Origin: Eledone cirrhosa
Taxonomy: Eukaryota; Mollusca; Cephalopoda; Octopoda; Eledonidae
Direction of reading: 5' to 3'
Length of the DNA: 64,000 bases
Assembly (NCBI GenBank): GCA_964016885.1
Contig: OZ024741.1
Coordinates: 25,068,374 to 25,132,373 of the forward strand
A program made the position numbers and the translations under genes. Positions 48,841-63,700 of this stretch are shown in pieces. The first letter of the stretch is position 1. Each line of letters begins with the position of its first letter. Under the pieces are notes generated by a model. It had not been told where the DNA came from, did not search any database, and saw nothing but the letters and a program-made list of their open reading frames with translations.

Positions 48841-51800
48841 TAAACAACATAGACAGTGTCTTTTATTAGAAATATGATAATGAAAGGGTTAAACAACATA
48901 GACAGTGTCTTTTATTAGAAATATGGTAATGAAAGGCTTAAACAACATAGTCAGTGTCTTTCATTAGAAATATGGTAATGAAAGAGTTAAACAACATAGA
49001 CAGTGTCTTATATTTGAAATATGGTAATGAAAGGGTTAAACAACAAATATGGTAATGAAAAGGTTAAACAACATAGACAGTGTCTTTTATTAGAAATATG
49101 GTAATGAAAGGGTTAAACAACATAGACAGTGTCTTTTATTAGAAATATGATAATGAAAGGGTTAAACAACATAGACAGTGTGTTTTATTAGAAATATGGT
49201 AATGAAAGGGTTAAACAACATAGACAGTGTCTTTTATTAGAAATATGGTAATGAAAGGGTTAAACAACATAGACAGTATCTTTTATTAGAAATATGGTAA
49301 TGAAAGAGTTAAACAACATAGACAGTGTCTTTTATTAGAAATATGGTAATGAAAGGGTTAAACAACAAATATGGTAATGAAAAGGTTAAACAACATAGAC
49401 AGTGTCCTTTATTAGAAATATGATAATGAAAGTGTTAAACAATATAGACAGTGTCTTTTATTAGAAATATGGTAATGAAAGGGTTAAACAACATAGACAG
49501 TGTCTTTTATTAGAAATATGGTAATGAAAGGGTTAAACAACATAGACAGTGTCTTTTATTAGAAATATGGTAATGAAAGGGTTAAACAACATAGACAGTG
49601 TCTTTTATTAGAAATATGATAATGAAAGGGTTAAACAACATAGACAGTGTCTTTTATTAGAAATAGGGTAATGAAAGGGTTAAACAACATAGTGTCTTCT
49701 ATTAGAAATATGATAATGAAAGGGTTAAACAACATAGACAGTGTCTTTTATTAGAAATATGGTAATGAAATGGTTAAACAACATAGACAGTGTCTTTTAA
49801 TAGAAATAGGGTAATGAAAGGGTTAAACAACATAGACAGGGTTTTTTATTAGAAATATGATAATGAAAGGGTCAAACAACATAGACAGTGTCTTTTATTA
49901 GAAATATGGTAATGAAAGGGTTAAACAACATAGACAGTGTGTTCTATTAGAAATATGGTAATGAAAGGGTTAAACAACATAGACAGTGTCTTTTCTTAGA
50001 TATAGGGTAATGAAAGTGTTAAACAACATAGACAGTGTCTTTTATTAGAAATATGGTAATGAAAGTGTTAAACAACATAGACAGTGTCTTTTATTAGAAA
50101 TATGATAATGAAAGGGTTAAACAACATAGACAGTATCTTTTATTAGAAATATGGTAATGAAAGGGTTAAACAACATAGACAGTGTCTTTTATTAGAAATA
50201 TGGTAATGAAAGGGTTAAACAACATTGATAGTGTCTTTTATTAGAAATATGGTAATGAAAGGGTTAAACAACATAGATAGTGTCTTTTATTAGAAATATG
50301 GTAATGAAAGGATTAAACAACATAAACAGTGTCTTTTATTAGAAATATGGTAATGAAAGGGTTAAACAACATAGATAGTGTCTTTTATTAGAAATATAGT
50401 AATGTAAGGGTTAAACAACATAGACAGTGTCTTTTATTAGAAATATGGTAATGAAAGGGTTAAACAACATAGACAGTGTCTTTTATTAGAAATATGATAA
50501 TGAAAGGGTTAAACAACATAGACAGTGTCTTTTATTAGAAATATGGTAATGAAAGGCTTAAACAACATAGTCAGTGTCTTTCATTAGAAATATGGTAATG
50601 AAAGAGTTAAACAACATAGACAGTGTCTTATATTTGAAATATGGTAATGAAAGGGTTAAACAACAAATATGGTAATGAAAAGGTTAAACAACATAGACAG
50701 TGTCTTTTATTAGAAATATGGTAATGAAAGGGTTAAACAACATAGACAGTGTCTTTTATTAGAAATATGATAATGAAAGGGTTAAACAACATAGACAGTG
50801 TGTTTTATTAGAAATATGGTAATGAAAGGGTTAAACAACATAGACAGTGTCTTTTATTAGAAATATGGTAATGAAAGGGTTAAACAACATAGACAGTATC
50901 TTTTATTAGAAATATGGTAATGAAAGAGTTAAACAACATAGACAGTGTCTTTTATTAGAAATATGGTAATGAAAGGGTTAAACAACAAATATGGTAATGA
51001 AAAGGTTAAACAACATAGACAGTGTCCTTTATTAGAAATATGATAATGAAAGTGTTAAACAATATAGACAGTGTCTTTTATTAGAAATATGGTAATGAAA
51101 GGGTTAAACAACATAGACAGTGTCTTTTATTAGAAATATGGTAATGAAAGGGTTAAACAACATAGACAGTGTCTTTTATTAGAAATATGGTAATGAAAGG
51201 GTTAAACAACATAGACAGTGTCTTTTATTAGAAATATGATAATGAAAGGGTTAAACAACATAGACAGTGTCTTTTATTAGAAATAGGGTAATGAAAGGGT
51301 TAAACAACATAGTGTCTTCTATTAGAAATATGATAATGAAAGGGTTAAACAACATAGACAGTGTCTTTTATTAGAAATATGGTAATGAAATGGTTAAACA
51401 ACATAGACAGTGTCTTTTAATAGAAATAGGGTAATGAAAGGGTTAAACAACATAGACAGGGTTTTTTATTAGAAATATGATAATGAAAGGGTCAAACAAC
51501 ATAGACAGTGTCTTTTATTAGAAATATGGTAATGAAAGGGTTAAACAACATAGACAGTGTGTTCTATTAGAAATATGGTAATGAAAGGGTTAAACAACAT
51601 AGACAGTGTCTTTTCTTAGATATAGGGTAATGAAAGTGTTAAACAACATAGACAGTGTCTTTTATTAGAAATATGGTAATGAAAGTGTTAAACAACATAG
51701 ACAGTGTCTTTTATTAGAAATATGATAATGAAAGGGTTAAACAACATAGACAGTATCTTTTATTAGAAATATGGTAATGAAAGGGTTAAACAACATAGAC

Positions 51801-52080
51801 AGTGTCTTTTATTAGAAATATGGTAATGAAAGGGTTAAACAACATTGATAGTGTCTTTTATTAGAAATATGGTAATGAAAGGGTTAAACAACATAGATAG
51901 TGTCTTTTATTAGAAATATGGTAATGAAAGGATTAAACAACATAGACAGTGTCTTTTATTAGAAATATGGTAATGAAAGGGTTAAACAACATAGATAGTG
52001 TCTTTTATTAGAAATATAGTAATGTAAGGGTTAAACAACATAGACAGTGTCTTTTATTAGAAATATGGTAATGAAAGGGT
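48841..52080. repeat. Perfect-looking tandem duplication, period 1620 bp
   Basis: 48841-50460 and 50461-52080 read the same line for line. The one difference I found is an A near 50324 (CATAAACAG) against G near 51944 (CATAGACAG). 1620 is 34 monomers minus 46 bp, as expected from two 28-bp units and one 45-bp unit per copy. The flanking units differ on both sides, which fixes the limits to about one monomer. Confidence 0.9.
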
Positions 52081-54419
52081 TAAACAACATAGATAGTGTC
52101 TTTTATTAGAAATATGGTAATGAAAGGGTTAAACAACATAGATAGTGTCTTTTATTAGAAATATGGTAATGAAAGGGTTAAACAACATAGACAGTGTCTT
52201 TTATTAGAAATATGGTAATGAAAGGGTTAAACAACATAGACAGTGTCTTTTATTAGAAATATGATAATGAAAGGGTTAAACAACATAGACAGTGTCTTTT
52301 ATTAGAAATAGGGTAATGAAAGGGTTAAACAACATAGACAGGGTTTTTTATTAGAAATATGATAATGAAAGGGTTAAACAACATAGACAGTGTCTTTTAT
52401 TAGAAATATGGTAATGAAAGGATTAAACAACATAGACAGTGTCTTTTATTAGAAATATGGTAATGAAACGGTTAAACAACATAGACAGTGTCTTTATTAG
52501 AAATATGGTAATGAAAGAGTTAAACAACATAGACAGTGTCTTTTATTAGAAATATGGTAATGAAAGGGTTAAACAACATAGATAGTGTCTTTTATTAGAA
52601 ATATGGTAATGAAAGGGTTAAACAACATAGACAGTGTCTTTTATTAGAAATATGGTAATGAGAGGTTTAAACAACATAGACAGTGTCTTTTATTAGAAAT
52701 ATGGTAATGAAAGGGTTAAACAACATAGACAGTGTCTTTTATTAGAAATATGGTAATGAAAGGGTTAAACAACATAGACAGTGTCTTTTATTAGAAATAT
52801 GATAATGAAAGGGTTAAACAACATAGACAGTGTCATTTATTAGAAATATGGTAATGAAAGGGTTAAACAACATAGACAGTGTCTTTTAATAGAAATATGA
52901 TAATGAAAGGGTTAAACAACATAGACAGTGTCTTTTATTAGAAATATGGTAATGAAAGGGTTAAACAACATAGACAGTGTCTTTTATTAGAAATATGGTA
53001 ATGAAAGGGTTAAACAACATAGACAGTGTCTTTTATTAGAAATATGGTAATGAAAGGGTTAAACAACATAGATAGTGTCTTTTATTAGAAATATGGTAAT
53101 GAAAGGGTTAAACAACATAGACAGTGTCTTTTATTAGAAATATGGTAATGAAAGGGTTAAACAACATAGACAGTGTCTTTTATTAGAAATATGGTAATGA
53201 AAGGGTTAAACAACATAGACAGTGTCTTTTATTAGAAATATGGTAATGAAAGGGTTAAACAACATAGACAGTGTCTTTTATTAGAAATATGGTAATGAAA
53301 GGGTTAAACAACATAGACAGTGTCTTTTATTAGAAATATGGTAATGAAAGGGTTAAACAACATAGATAGTGTCTTTTATTAGAAATATGATAATGAAAGG
53401 ATTACACAACATAGACAGTGCCTTTTATTAGATATAGGGTAATGAAAGTGTTAAACAACATAGACAGTGTTTTTTATTAGAAATATGGTAATGAAAGGGT
53501 TAAACAACATAGACAGTGTCTTTTATTAGAAATATGGTAATGAAAGGATTACACAACATAGACAGTATCTTTTATTAGAAATATGGTAATGAAAGGGTTA
53601 AACAACATAGACAGTGTCTTTTATTAGAAATATGGTAATGAAAGGGTTAAACAACATAGACAGTGTGTTCTATTAGAAATATGGTAATGAAAGGGTTAAA
53701 CAACATAGACAGTGTCTTTTATTAGATATAGGGTAATGAAAGTGTTAAACAACATAGACAGTGTCTTTTATTAGAAATATGGTAATGAAAGTGTTAAACA
53801 ACATAGGCAGTGTCTTTTATTAGAAATATGATAATGAAAGGGTTAAACAACATAGACAGTATCTTTTATTAGAAATATGGTAATGAAAGGGTTAAACAAC
53901 ATAGACAGTGTCTTTTATTAGAAATATGGTAATGAAAGGGTTAAACAACATAGATAGTGTCTTTTATTAGAAATATGGTAATGAAAGGGTTAAACAACAT
54001 AGACAGTGTCTTTTATTAGAAATATGGTAATGAAAGGGTTAAACAACATAGATAGTGTCTTTTATTAGAAATATAGTAATGAAAGGGTTAAACAACATAG
54101 ACAGTGTCTTTTATTAGAAATAGGGTAATGAAAGGGTTAAACAACATAGACAGTGTCTTTTATTAGAAATATGGTAATGAAAGGGTTAAACAACATAGTG
54201 AGCGTCTTTTATTAGAAATATGATAATGAAAGGGTTAAACAACATAGACAGTGTCTTTTATTAGAAATAGGGTAATGAAAGGGTTAAACAACATAGACAG
54301 GGTTTTTTATTAGAAATATGATAATGAAAGGGTTAAACAACATAGACAGTGTCTTTTATTAGAAATATGGTAATGAAAGGATTAAACAACATAGACAGTG
54401 TCTTTTATTAGAAATATGG

Positions 54420-55796
54420 TAATGAAAGGGTTAAACAACATAGACAGTGTCTTTTATTAGAAATATGGTAATGAAAGGTTTAAACAACATAGACAGTGTC
54501 TTTTATTAGAAATATGGTAATGAAAGGGTTAAACAACATAGACAGTGTCTTTTATTAGAAATATGATAATAAAAGGGTTAAACAACATAGACAGTGTCTT
54601 TTATTAGAAATATGATAATAAAAGGGTTAAACAACATAGACAGTGTCTTTTATTAGAAATAGGGTAATGAAAGGGTTAAACAACATAGTGTCTTTTATTA
54701 GAAATAGGGTAATGAAAGGGCTAAACAACATAGAGAGGGTTTTTTATTAGAAATATGATAATGAAAGGGTTAAACAACATAGACAGTGTCTTTTATTAGA
54801 AATATGGTAATGAAAGGGTTAAACAACATAGACAGGGTTTTTTATTAGAAATATGGTAATGAAAGGGTTAAACAACAAATATGGTAATGAAAAGGTTAAA
54901 CAACATAGACAGTGTTTTTTATTAGAAATATGATAATGAAAGGGTTAAACAACATAGACAGTGTCTGTTATTAGAAATATGGTAATGAAAGGGTTAAACA
55001 ACATAGACAGTGTTTTATTAGATATATGGTAATGAAAGGGTTAAACAACATAGACAGTGTGTTTTATTAGAAATATGGTAATGAAAGGGTTAAACAACAT
55101 AGACAGTGTCTTTTATTAGAAATATGGTAATGAAAGGTTTAAACAACATAGACAGTGTCTTTTATTAGAAATATGGTAATGAAAGGGTTAAACAACATAG
55201 ACAGTGTCTTTTATTAGAAATATGATAATAAAAGGGTTAAACAACATAGACAGTGTCTTTTATTAGAAATATGATAATAAAAGGGTTAAACAACATAGAC
55301 AGTGTCTTTTATTAGAAATAGGGTAATGAAAGGGTTAAACAACATAGTGTCTTTTATTAGAAATAGGGTAATGAAAGGGCTAAACAACATAGAGAGGGTT
55401 TTTTATTAGAAATATGATAATGAAAGGGTTAAACAACATAGACAGTGTCTTTTATTAGAAATATGGTAATGAAAGGGTTAAACAACATAGACAGGGTTTT
55501 TTATTAGAAATATGGTAATGAAAGGGTTAAACAACAAATATGGTAATGAAAAGGTTAAACAACATAGACAGTGTCTTTTATTAGAAATATGATAATGAAA
55601 GGGTTAAACAACATAGACAGTGTCTGTTATTAGAAATATGGTAATGAAAGGGTTAAACAACATAGACAGTGTTTTATTAGATATATGGTAATGAAAGGGT
55701 TAAACAACATAGACAGTGTGTTTTATTAGAAATATGGTAATGAAAGGGTTAAACAACATAGACAGTGTCTTTTATTAGAAATATGGTAATGAAAGG
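54420..55796. repeat. Higher-order repeat, period 659 bp
   Basis: Markers repeat at 659 bp: TGAAAGGTTT 54472/55131, TAGAGAGGG 54731/55390 and the shortened GTGTTTTATTAG 55010/55669. 659 is 14 monomers minus 27 bp, matching one 28-bp, one 45-bp and one 47-bp unit per copy. One further member of this family, with TAGAGAGGG, is at 58981 (offset 3591). Confidence 0.8.
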
Positions 55797-58700
55797 GTTA
55801 AACAACATAGACAGTGTCTTTTATTAGAAATATGGTAATGAAAGTGTTAAACAACATAGACAGTGTCTTTTATTAGAAATATGATAATGAAAGGGTTAAA
55901 CAACATAGATAGTGTCTTTTATTAGAAATATGGTAATGAAAGGGTTAAACAACATAGATAGTATCTTTTATTAGAAATATGGTAATGAAAGGGTTAAACA
56001 ACATAGACAGTATCTTTTATTAGAAATATGGTAATGAAAGGGTTAAACAACATAGACAGTGTCTTTTATTAGAAATATGGTAATGAAAGGGTTAAACAAC
56101 ATAGACAGTATCTTTTATTAGAAATATGGTAATGAAAGGGTTAAACAACATAGACAGTGTCTTTTATTAGAAATATGGTAATGAAAGGGTTAAACAACAT
56201 AGATAGTATCTTTTATTAGAAATATGGTAATGAAAGGTTTAAACAACATAGATAGTGTCTTTTATTAGAAATATGGTAATGAAAGGGTTAAACAACATAG
56301 ACAGTGTCTTTTATTAGAAATATGGTAATGAAAGGGTTAAACAACATAGATAGTGTCTTTTATTAGAAATATAGTAATGAAAGGGTTAACCAACATAGAC
56401 AGTGTCTTTTATTAGAAATATGGTAATGAAAGGGTTAAACAACATAGACAGTGTCTTTTATTAGAAATATGGTAATGAAAGGGTTAAACAACATAGACAG
56501 TGTCTTTTATTAGAAATAGGGTAATGAAAGGGTTAAACAACATAGACAGTGTCTTTTATTAGAAATATGGTAATGAAAGGGTTAAACAACATAGACAGTG
56601 TCTTTTATTAGAAATATGATAATGAAAGGGTTAAACAACATAGACAGTGTCTTTTATTAGAAATATGGTAATGAAAGGGTTAAACAACATAGACAGTGTC
56701 TTTTATTAGAAATATGGTAATGAAAGGGTTAAACAACATAGACAGTGTCTTTTATTAGAAATATGGTAATGAAAGGGTTAAACAACATAGACAGTGTCTT
56801 TTATTAGAAATATAGTAATGAAAGGGTTAAACAACATAGATAGTGTCTTTTATTAGAAATATGGTAATGAAAGGGTTAAACAACATAGACAGTGTCTTTT
56901 ATTAGAAATATGGTAATGAAAGGGTTAAACAACATAGACAGTGTCTTTTATTAGAAATATGGTAATGAAAGGGTTAAACAACATAGACAGTGTCTTTTAT
57001 TAGAAATATGGTAATGAAAGGGTTAAACAACATAGACAGTGTCTTTTATTAGAAATATGGTAATGAAAGGGTTAAACAACATAGACAGTGTCTTTTATTA
57101 GAAATATGGTAATGAAAGGGTTAAACAACATGGATAGTGTCTTTTATTAGAAATATAATGAAAGGATTACACAACATAGACAGTGTCTTTTATTAGATAT
57201 AGGGTAATGAAAGTGTTAAACAACATAGACAGTGTTTTTTATTAGAAATATGGTAATGAAAGGGTTAAACAACATAGACAGTGTGTTCTATTAGAAATAT
57301 GGTAATGAAAGGGTTAAACAACATAGACAGTGTCTTTTATTAGATATAGGGTAATGAAAGTGTTAAACAACATAGACAGTGTCTTTTATTAGAAATATGG
57401 TAATGAAAGTGTTAAACAACATAGGCAGTGTCTTTTATTAGAAATATGATAATGAAAGGGTTAAACAACATAGACAGTATCTTTTATTAGAAATATGGTA
57501 ATGAAAGGGTTAAACAACATAGACAGTGTCTTTTATTAGAAATATGGTAATGAAAGGGTTAAACAACATAGATAGTGTCTTTTATTAGAAATATGGTAAT
57601 GAAAGGGTTAAACAACATAGACAGTGTCTTTTATTAGAAATATGGTAATGAAAGGGTTAAACAACATAGATAGTGTCTTTTATTAGAAATATAGTAATGA
57701 AAGGGTTAAACAACATAGACAGTGTCTTTTATTAGAAATATGGTAATGAAAGGGTTAAACAACATAGATAGTGTCTTTTATTAGAAATATGGTAATGAAA
57801 GGGTTAAACAACATAGACAGTGTCTTTTATTAGAAATAGGGTAATGAAAGGGTTAAACAACATAGATAGTGTCTTTTATTAGAAATATGGTAATGAAAGG
57901 GTTAAACAACATAGTCAGCGTCTTTTATTAGAAATATGATAATGAAAGGGTTAAACAACATAGACAGTGTCTTTTATTAGAAATAGGGTAATGAAAGGGT
58001 TAAACAACATAGACAGGGTTTTTTATTAGAAATATGATAATGAAAGGGTTAAACAACATAGACAGTGTCTTTTATTAGAAATATGGTAATGAAAGGATTA
58101 AACAACATAGACAGTGTCTTTTATTAGAAATATGGTAATGAAAGGGTTAAACAACATAGACAGTGTCTTTTATTAGAAATATGGTAATGAAAGGTTTAAA
58201 CAACATAGACAGTGTCTTTTATTAGAAATATGGTAATGAAAGGGTTAAACAACATAGATAGTGTCTTTTATTAGAAATATGGTAATGAAAGGGTTAAACA
58301 ACATACACAGTGTCTTTTATTAGAAATATGATAATAAAAGGGTTAAACAACATAGACAGTGTCTTTTATTAGAAATAGGGTAATGAAAGGGTTAAACAAC
58401 ATAGTGTCTTTTATTAGAAATAGGGTAATGAAAGGGCTAAACAACATAGACAGGGTTTTTTTATTAGAAATATGATAATGAAAGGGTTAAACAACATAGA
58501 CAGTGTCTTTTATTAGAAATATGGTAATGAAAGGGTTAAACAACATAGACAGGGTTTTTTATTAGAAATATGGTAATGAAAGGGTTAAACAACATAGACA
58601 GTGTTTTATTAGATATATGGTAATGAAAGGGTTAAACAACATAGACAGTGTGTTTTATTAGAAATATGGTAATGAAAGGGTTAAACAACATAGACAGTGT

Positions 58701-60795
58701 CTTTTATTAGAAATATGGTAATGAAAGGTTTAAACAACATAGACAGTGTCTTTTATTAGAAATATGGTAATGAAAGGGTTAAACAACATAGACAGTGTCT
58801 TTTATTAGATATATGATAATAAAAGGGTTAAACAACATAGACAGTGTCTTTTATTAGAAATATGATAATAAAAGGGTTAAACAACATAGACAGTGTCTTT
58901 TATTAGAAATAGGGTAATGAAAGGGTTAAACAACATAGTGTCTTTTATTAGAAATAGGGTAATGAAAGGGCTAAACAACATAGAGAGGGTTTTTTATTAG
59001 AAATATGATAATGAAAGGGTTAAACAACATAGACAGTGTCTTTTATTAGAAATATGGTAATGAAAGGGTTAAACAACATAGACAGGGTTTTTTATTAGAA
59101 ATATGGTAATGAAAGGGTTAAACAACAAATATGGTAATGAAAAGGTTAAACAACATAGACAGTGTCTTTTATTAGAAATATGATAATGAAAGGGTTAAAC
59201 AACATAGACAGTGTCTGTTATTAGAAATATGGTAATGAAAGGGTTAAACAACATAGACAGTGTTTTATTAGATATATGGTAATGAAAGGGTTAAACAACA
59301 TAGACAGTGTGTTTTATTAGAAATATGGTAATGAAAGGGTTAAACAACATAGACAGTGTCTTTTATTAGAAATATGGTAATGAAAGGGTTAAACAACATA
59401 GACAGTGTCTTTTATTAGAAATATGGTAATGAAAGTGTTAAACAACATAGACAGTGTCTTTTATTAGAAATATGATAATGAAAGGGTTAAACAACATAGA
59501 TAGTGTCTTTTATTAGAAATATGGTAATGAAAGGGTTAAACAACATAGATAGTATCTTTTATTAGAAATATGGTAATGAAAGGGTTAAACAACATAGACA
59601 GTATCTTTTATTAGAAATATGGTAATGAAAGGGTTAAACAACATAGACAGTGTCTTTTATTAGAAATATGGTAATGAAAGGGTTAAACAACATAGACAGT
59701 ATCTTTTATTAGAAATATGGTAATGAAAGGGTTAAACAACATAGACAGTGTCTTTTATTAGAAATATGGTAATGAAAGCGTTAAACAACATAGATAGTAT
59801 CTTTTATTAGAAATATGGTAATGAAAGGTTTAAACAACATAGATAGTGTCTTTTATTAGAAATATGGTAATGAAAGGGTTAAACAACATAGACAGTGTCT
59901 TTTATTAGAAATATGGTAATGAAAGGGTTAAACAACATAGATAGTGTCTTTTATTAGAAATATAGTAATGAAAGGGTTAACCAACATAGACAGTGTCTTT
60001 TATTAGAAATATGGTAATGAAAGGGTTAAACAACATAGACAGTGTCTTTTATTAGAAATATGGTAATGAAAGGGTTAAACAACATAGACAGTGTCTTTTA
60101 TTAGAAATAGGGTAATGAAAGGGTTAAACAACATAGACAGTGTCTTTTATTAGAAATATGGTAATGAAAGGGTTAAACAACATAGACAGTGTCTTTTATT
60201 AGAAATATGATAATGAAAGGGTTAAACAACATAGACAGTGTCTTTTATTAGAAATATGGTAATGAAAGGGTTAAACAACATAGACAGTGTCTTTTATTAG
60301 AAATATGGTAATGAAAGGGTTAAACAACATAGACAGTGTCTTTTATTAGAAATATGGTAATGAAAGGGTTAAACAACATAGACAGTGTCTTTTATTAGAA
60401 ATATAGTAATGAAAGGGTTAAACAACATAGATAGTGTCTTTTATTAGAAATATGGTAATGAAAGGGTTAAACAACATAGACAGTGTCTTTTATTAGAAAT
60501 ATGGTAATGAAAGGGTTAAACAACATAGACAGTGTCTTTTATTAGAAATATGGTAATGAAAGGGTTAAACAACATAGACAGTGTCTTTTATTAGAAATAT
60601 GGTAATGAAAGGGTTAAACAACATAGACAGTGTCTTTTATTAGAAATATGGTAATGAAAGGGTTAAACAACATGGATAGTGTCTTTTATTAGAAATATAA
60701 TGAAAGGATTACACAACATAGACAGTGTCTTTTATTAGATATAGGGTAATGAAAGTGTTAAACAACATAGACAGTGTTTTTTATTAGAAATACGG
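54972..60795. repeat. Higher-order repeat, period 3591 bp
   Basis: The segment at about 54972-57250 recurs at about 58562-60795. Markers at offset 3591 are GTGTTTTATT 55010/58601, TGAAAGGTTT 55131/58722, TAGAGAGGG 55390/58981, GTTAACCAAC near 56388/59979 and TATAGTAATG 56811/60402. The rare CATGGATAG unit is at offset 3542 (57131/60673), so one monomer was lost in between. The offset equals 74 monomers minus 35 bp, and summing the short and long units between markers gives the same figure. Confidence 0.82.
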
Positions 60796-63700
60796 TAATG
60801 AAAGGGTTAAACAACATAGACAGTGTCTTTTATTAGAAATATGGTAATGAAAGGGTTAAACAACATAGATAGTGTCTTTTATTAGAAATATGGTAATGAA
60901 AGGGTTAAACAACATAGACAGTGTCTTTTATTAGAAATATGATAATAAAAGGGTTAAACAACATAGACAGTGTCTTTTATTAGAAATAGGGTAATGAAAG
61001 GGTTAAACAACATAGTGTCTTTTATTAGAAATAGGGTAATGAAAGGGCTAAACAACATAGACAGGGTTTTTTTATTAGAAATATGATAATGAAAGGGTTA
61101 AACAACATAGACAGTGTCTTTTATTAGAAATATGGTAATGAAAGGGTTAAACAACATAGACAGGGTTTTTTATTAGAAATATGGTAATGAAAGGGTTAAA
61201 CAACAAATATGGTAATGAAAAGGTTAAACAACATAGACAGTGTCTTTTATTAGAAATATGATAATGAAAGGGTTAAACAACATAGACAGTGTCTGTTATT
61301 AGAAATATGGTAATGAAAGGGTCAAACAACATAGACAGTGTCTTTTATTAGAAATATGGTAATGAAAGGGTTAAACAACATAGAGAGTATCTTTTATTAG
61401 AAATATGGTAATGAAAGGGTTAAACAACATAGACAGTATCTTTTATTAGAAATATGGTAATGAAAGGGTTAAACAACATAGACAGTGCCTTTTATTAGAA
61501 ATATGGTAATGAAAGGGTTAAACAACATAGACAGTATCTTTTATTAGAAATATGGTAATGAAAGGGTTAAACAACATAGACAGTGTCTTTTATTAGAAAT
61601 ATGGTAATGAAAGGGTTAAACAACATAGACAGTGTCTTTTATTAGAAATATGATAATGAAAGGGTTAAACAACATAGACAGTGTCTTTTATTAGAAATAG
61701 GGTAATGAAAGGGTTAAACAACATAGACAGGGTTTTTTATTAGAAATATGATAATGAAAGGGTTAAACAACATAGACAGTGTCTTTTATTAGAAATATGG
61801 TAATGAAAGGATTAAACAACATAGACAGTGTCTTTTATTAGAAATATGGTAATGAAAGGGTTAAACAACATAGACAGTGTCTTTTATTAGAAATATGGTA
61901 ATGAAAGGGTTAAACAACATAGATAGTGTCTTTTATTAGAAATATGGTAATGAAAGGGTTAAACAACATAGACAGTGTCTTTTATTAGAAATATGATAAT
62001 AAAAGGGTTAAACAACATAGACAGTGTCTTTTATTAGAAATAGGGTAATGAAAGGGTTAAACAACATAGTGTCTTCTATTAGAAATATGATAATGAAAGG
62101 GTTAAACAACATAGACAGTGTCTGTTATTAGAAATATGGTAATGAAAGGGTTAAACAACATAGACAGTGTGTTTTATTAGATATATGGTAATGAAAGGGT
62201 TAAACAACATAGACAGTGTGTTTTACTAGAAATATGGTAATGAACGGGTTAAACAACATAGACAGTATCTTTTATTAGAAATATGGTAATGAAAGGTTCA
62301 ACAACATAGACAGTGTCTTTTATTAGAAATATGGTAATGAAAGGGTTAAACAACATAGACAGTGTCTTTTATTAGAAATATGGTAATGAAAGGGTTAAAC
62401 AACATAGACAGTGTCTTTTATTAGAAATATGGTAATGAAAGAGTTAAACAACATAGACAGTGTCTTTTATTAGAAATATGGTAATGAAAGGGTTAAACAA
62501 CATAGACAGTGTCTTTTATTAGAAGTATGGTAATGAAAGGCTTAAACAACATAGTCAGTGTCTTTTATTAGAAATATGGTAATGAAAGAGTTAAACAACA
62601 TAGACAGTGTCTTTTATTAGAAATATGGTAATGAAAGGGTTAAACAACAAATATGGTAATGAAAAGGTTAAACAACATAGACAGTGTCTTTTATTAGAAA
62701 TATGATAATGAAAGGGTTAAACAACATAGACAGTGTCTTTTATTAGAAATATGGTCATGAAAGTGTTAAACAACATAGACAGTGTCTTTTATGAGAAATA
62801 TGGTAATGAAAGGCTTAAACAACATAGTCAGTGTCTTTTATTAGAAATATGGTAATGAAAGAGTTAAACAACATAGACAGTGTCTTTTATTAGAAATATG
62901 GTAATGAAAGGGTTAAACAACAAATATGGTAATGAAAAGGTTAAACAACATAGACAGTGTCTTTTATTAGAAATATGGTAATGAAAGGGTTAAACAACAT
63001 AGACAGTGTCTTTTATTAGAAATATGATAATGAAAGGGTTAAACAACATAGACAGTGTGTTTTATTAGAAATATGGTAATGAAAGGGTTAAACAACATAG
63101 ATAGTGTCTTTTATTAGAAATATGGTAATGAAAGGGTTAAACAACATAGACAGTATCTTTTATTAGAAATGTGGTAATGAAAGAGTTAAACAACATAGAC
63201 AGTGTCTTTTATTAGAAATATGGTAATGAATGTGTTAAACAACATAGACAGTGTCTTTGATTAGAAATATGGTAATGAAAGGGTTAAACAACAAATATGG
63301 TAATGAAAAGGTTTTAACAACATAGACAGTGTCTTTTATTAGAAATATGATAATGAAAGGGTTAAACAACATAGACAGTGTCTTTTATTAGAAATATGGT
63401 AATGAAAGGGTTAAACAACATAGACAGTGTCTTTTATTAGAAATATGATAATGAAAGGGTTAAACAACATAGACAGTGTCTTTTATTAGAAATATGGTAA
63501 TGAAAGGGTTAAACAACAAATATGGTAATGAAAAGGTTAAACAACATAGACAGTGTCTTTTATTAGAAATATGGTAATGAAAGGGTTAAACAACATAGAC
63601 AGTGTCTTTTATTAGAAATATGATAATGAAAGGGTTAAACAACATAGACAGTGTCTTTTATTAGAAATTGGGTAATGAAAGCGTTAAACAACATAGACAG

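Noticed and set aside
48841..52080. Certain assembly artefact
   Set aside because: The copies have one base difference and biologically sensible boundaries at monomer junctions, so I keep it as a real duplication pending read support.
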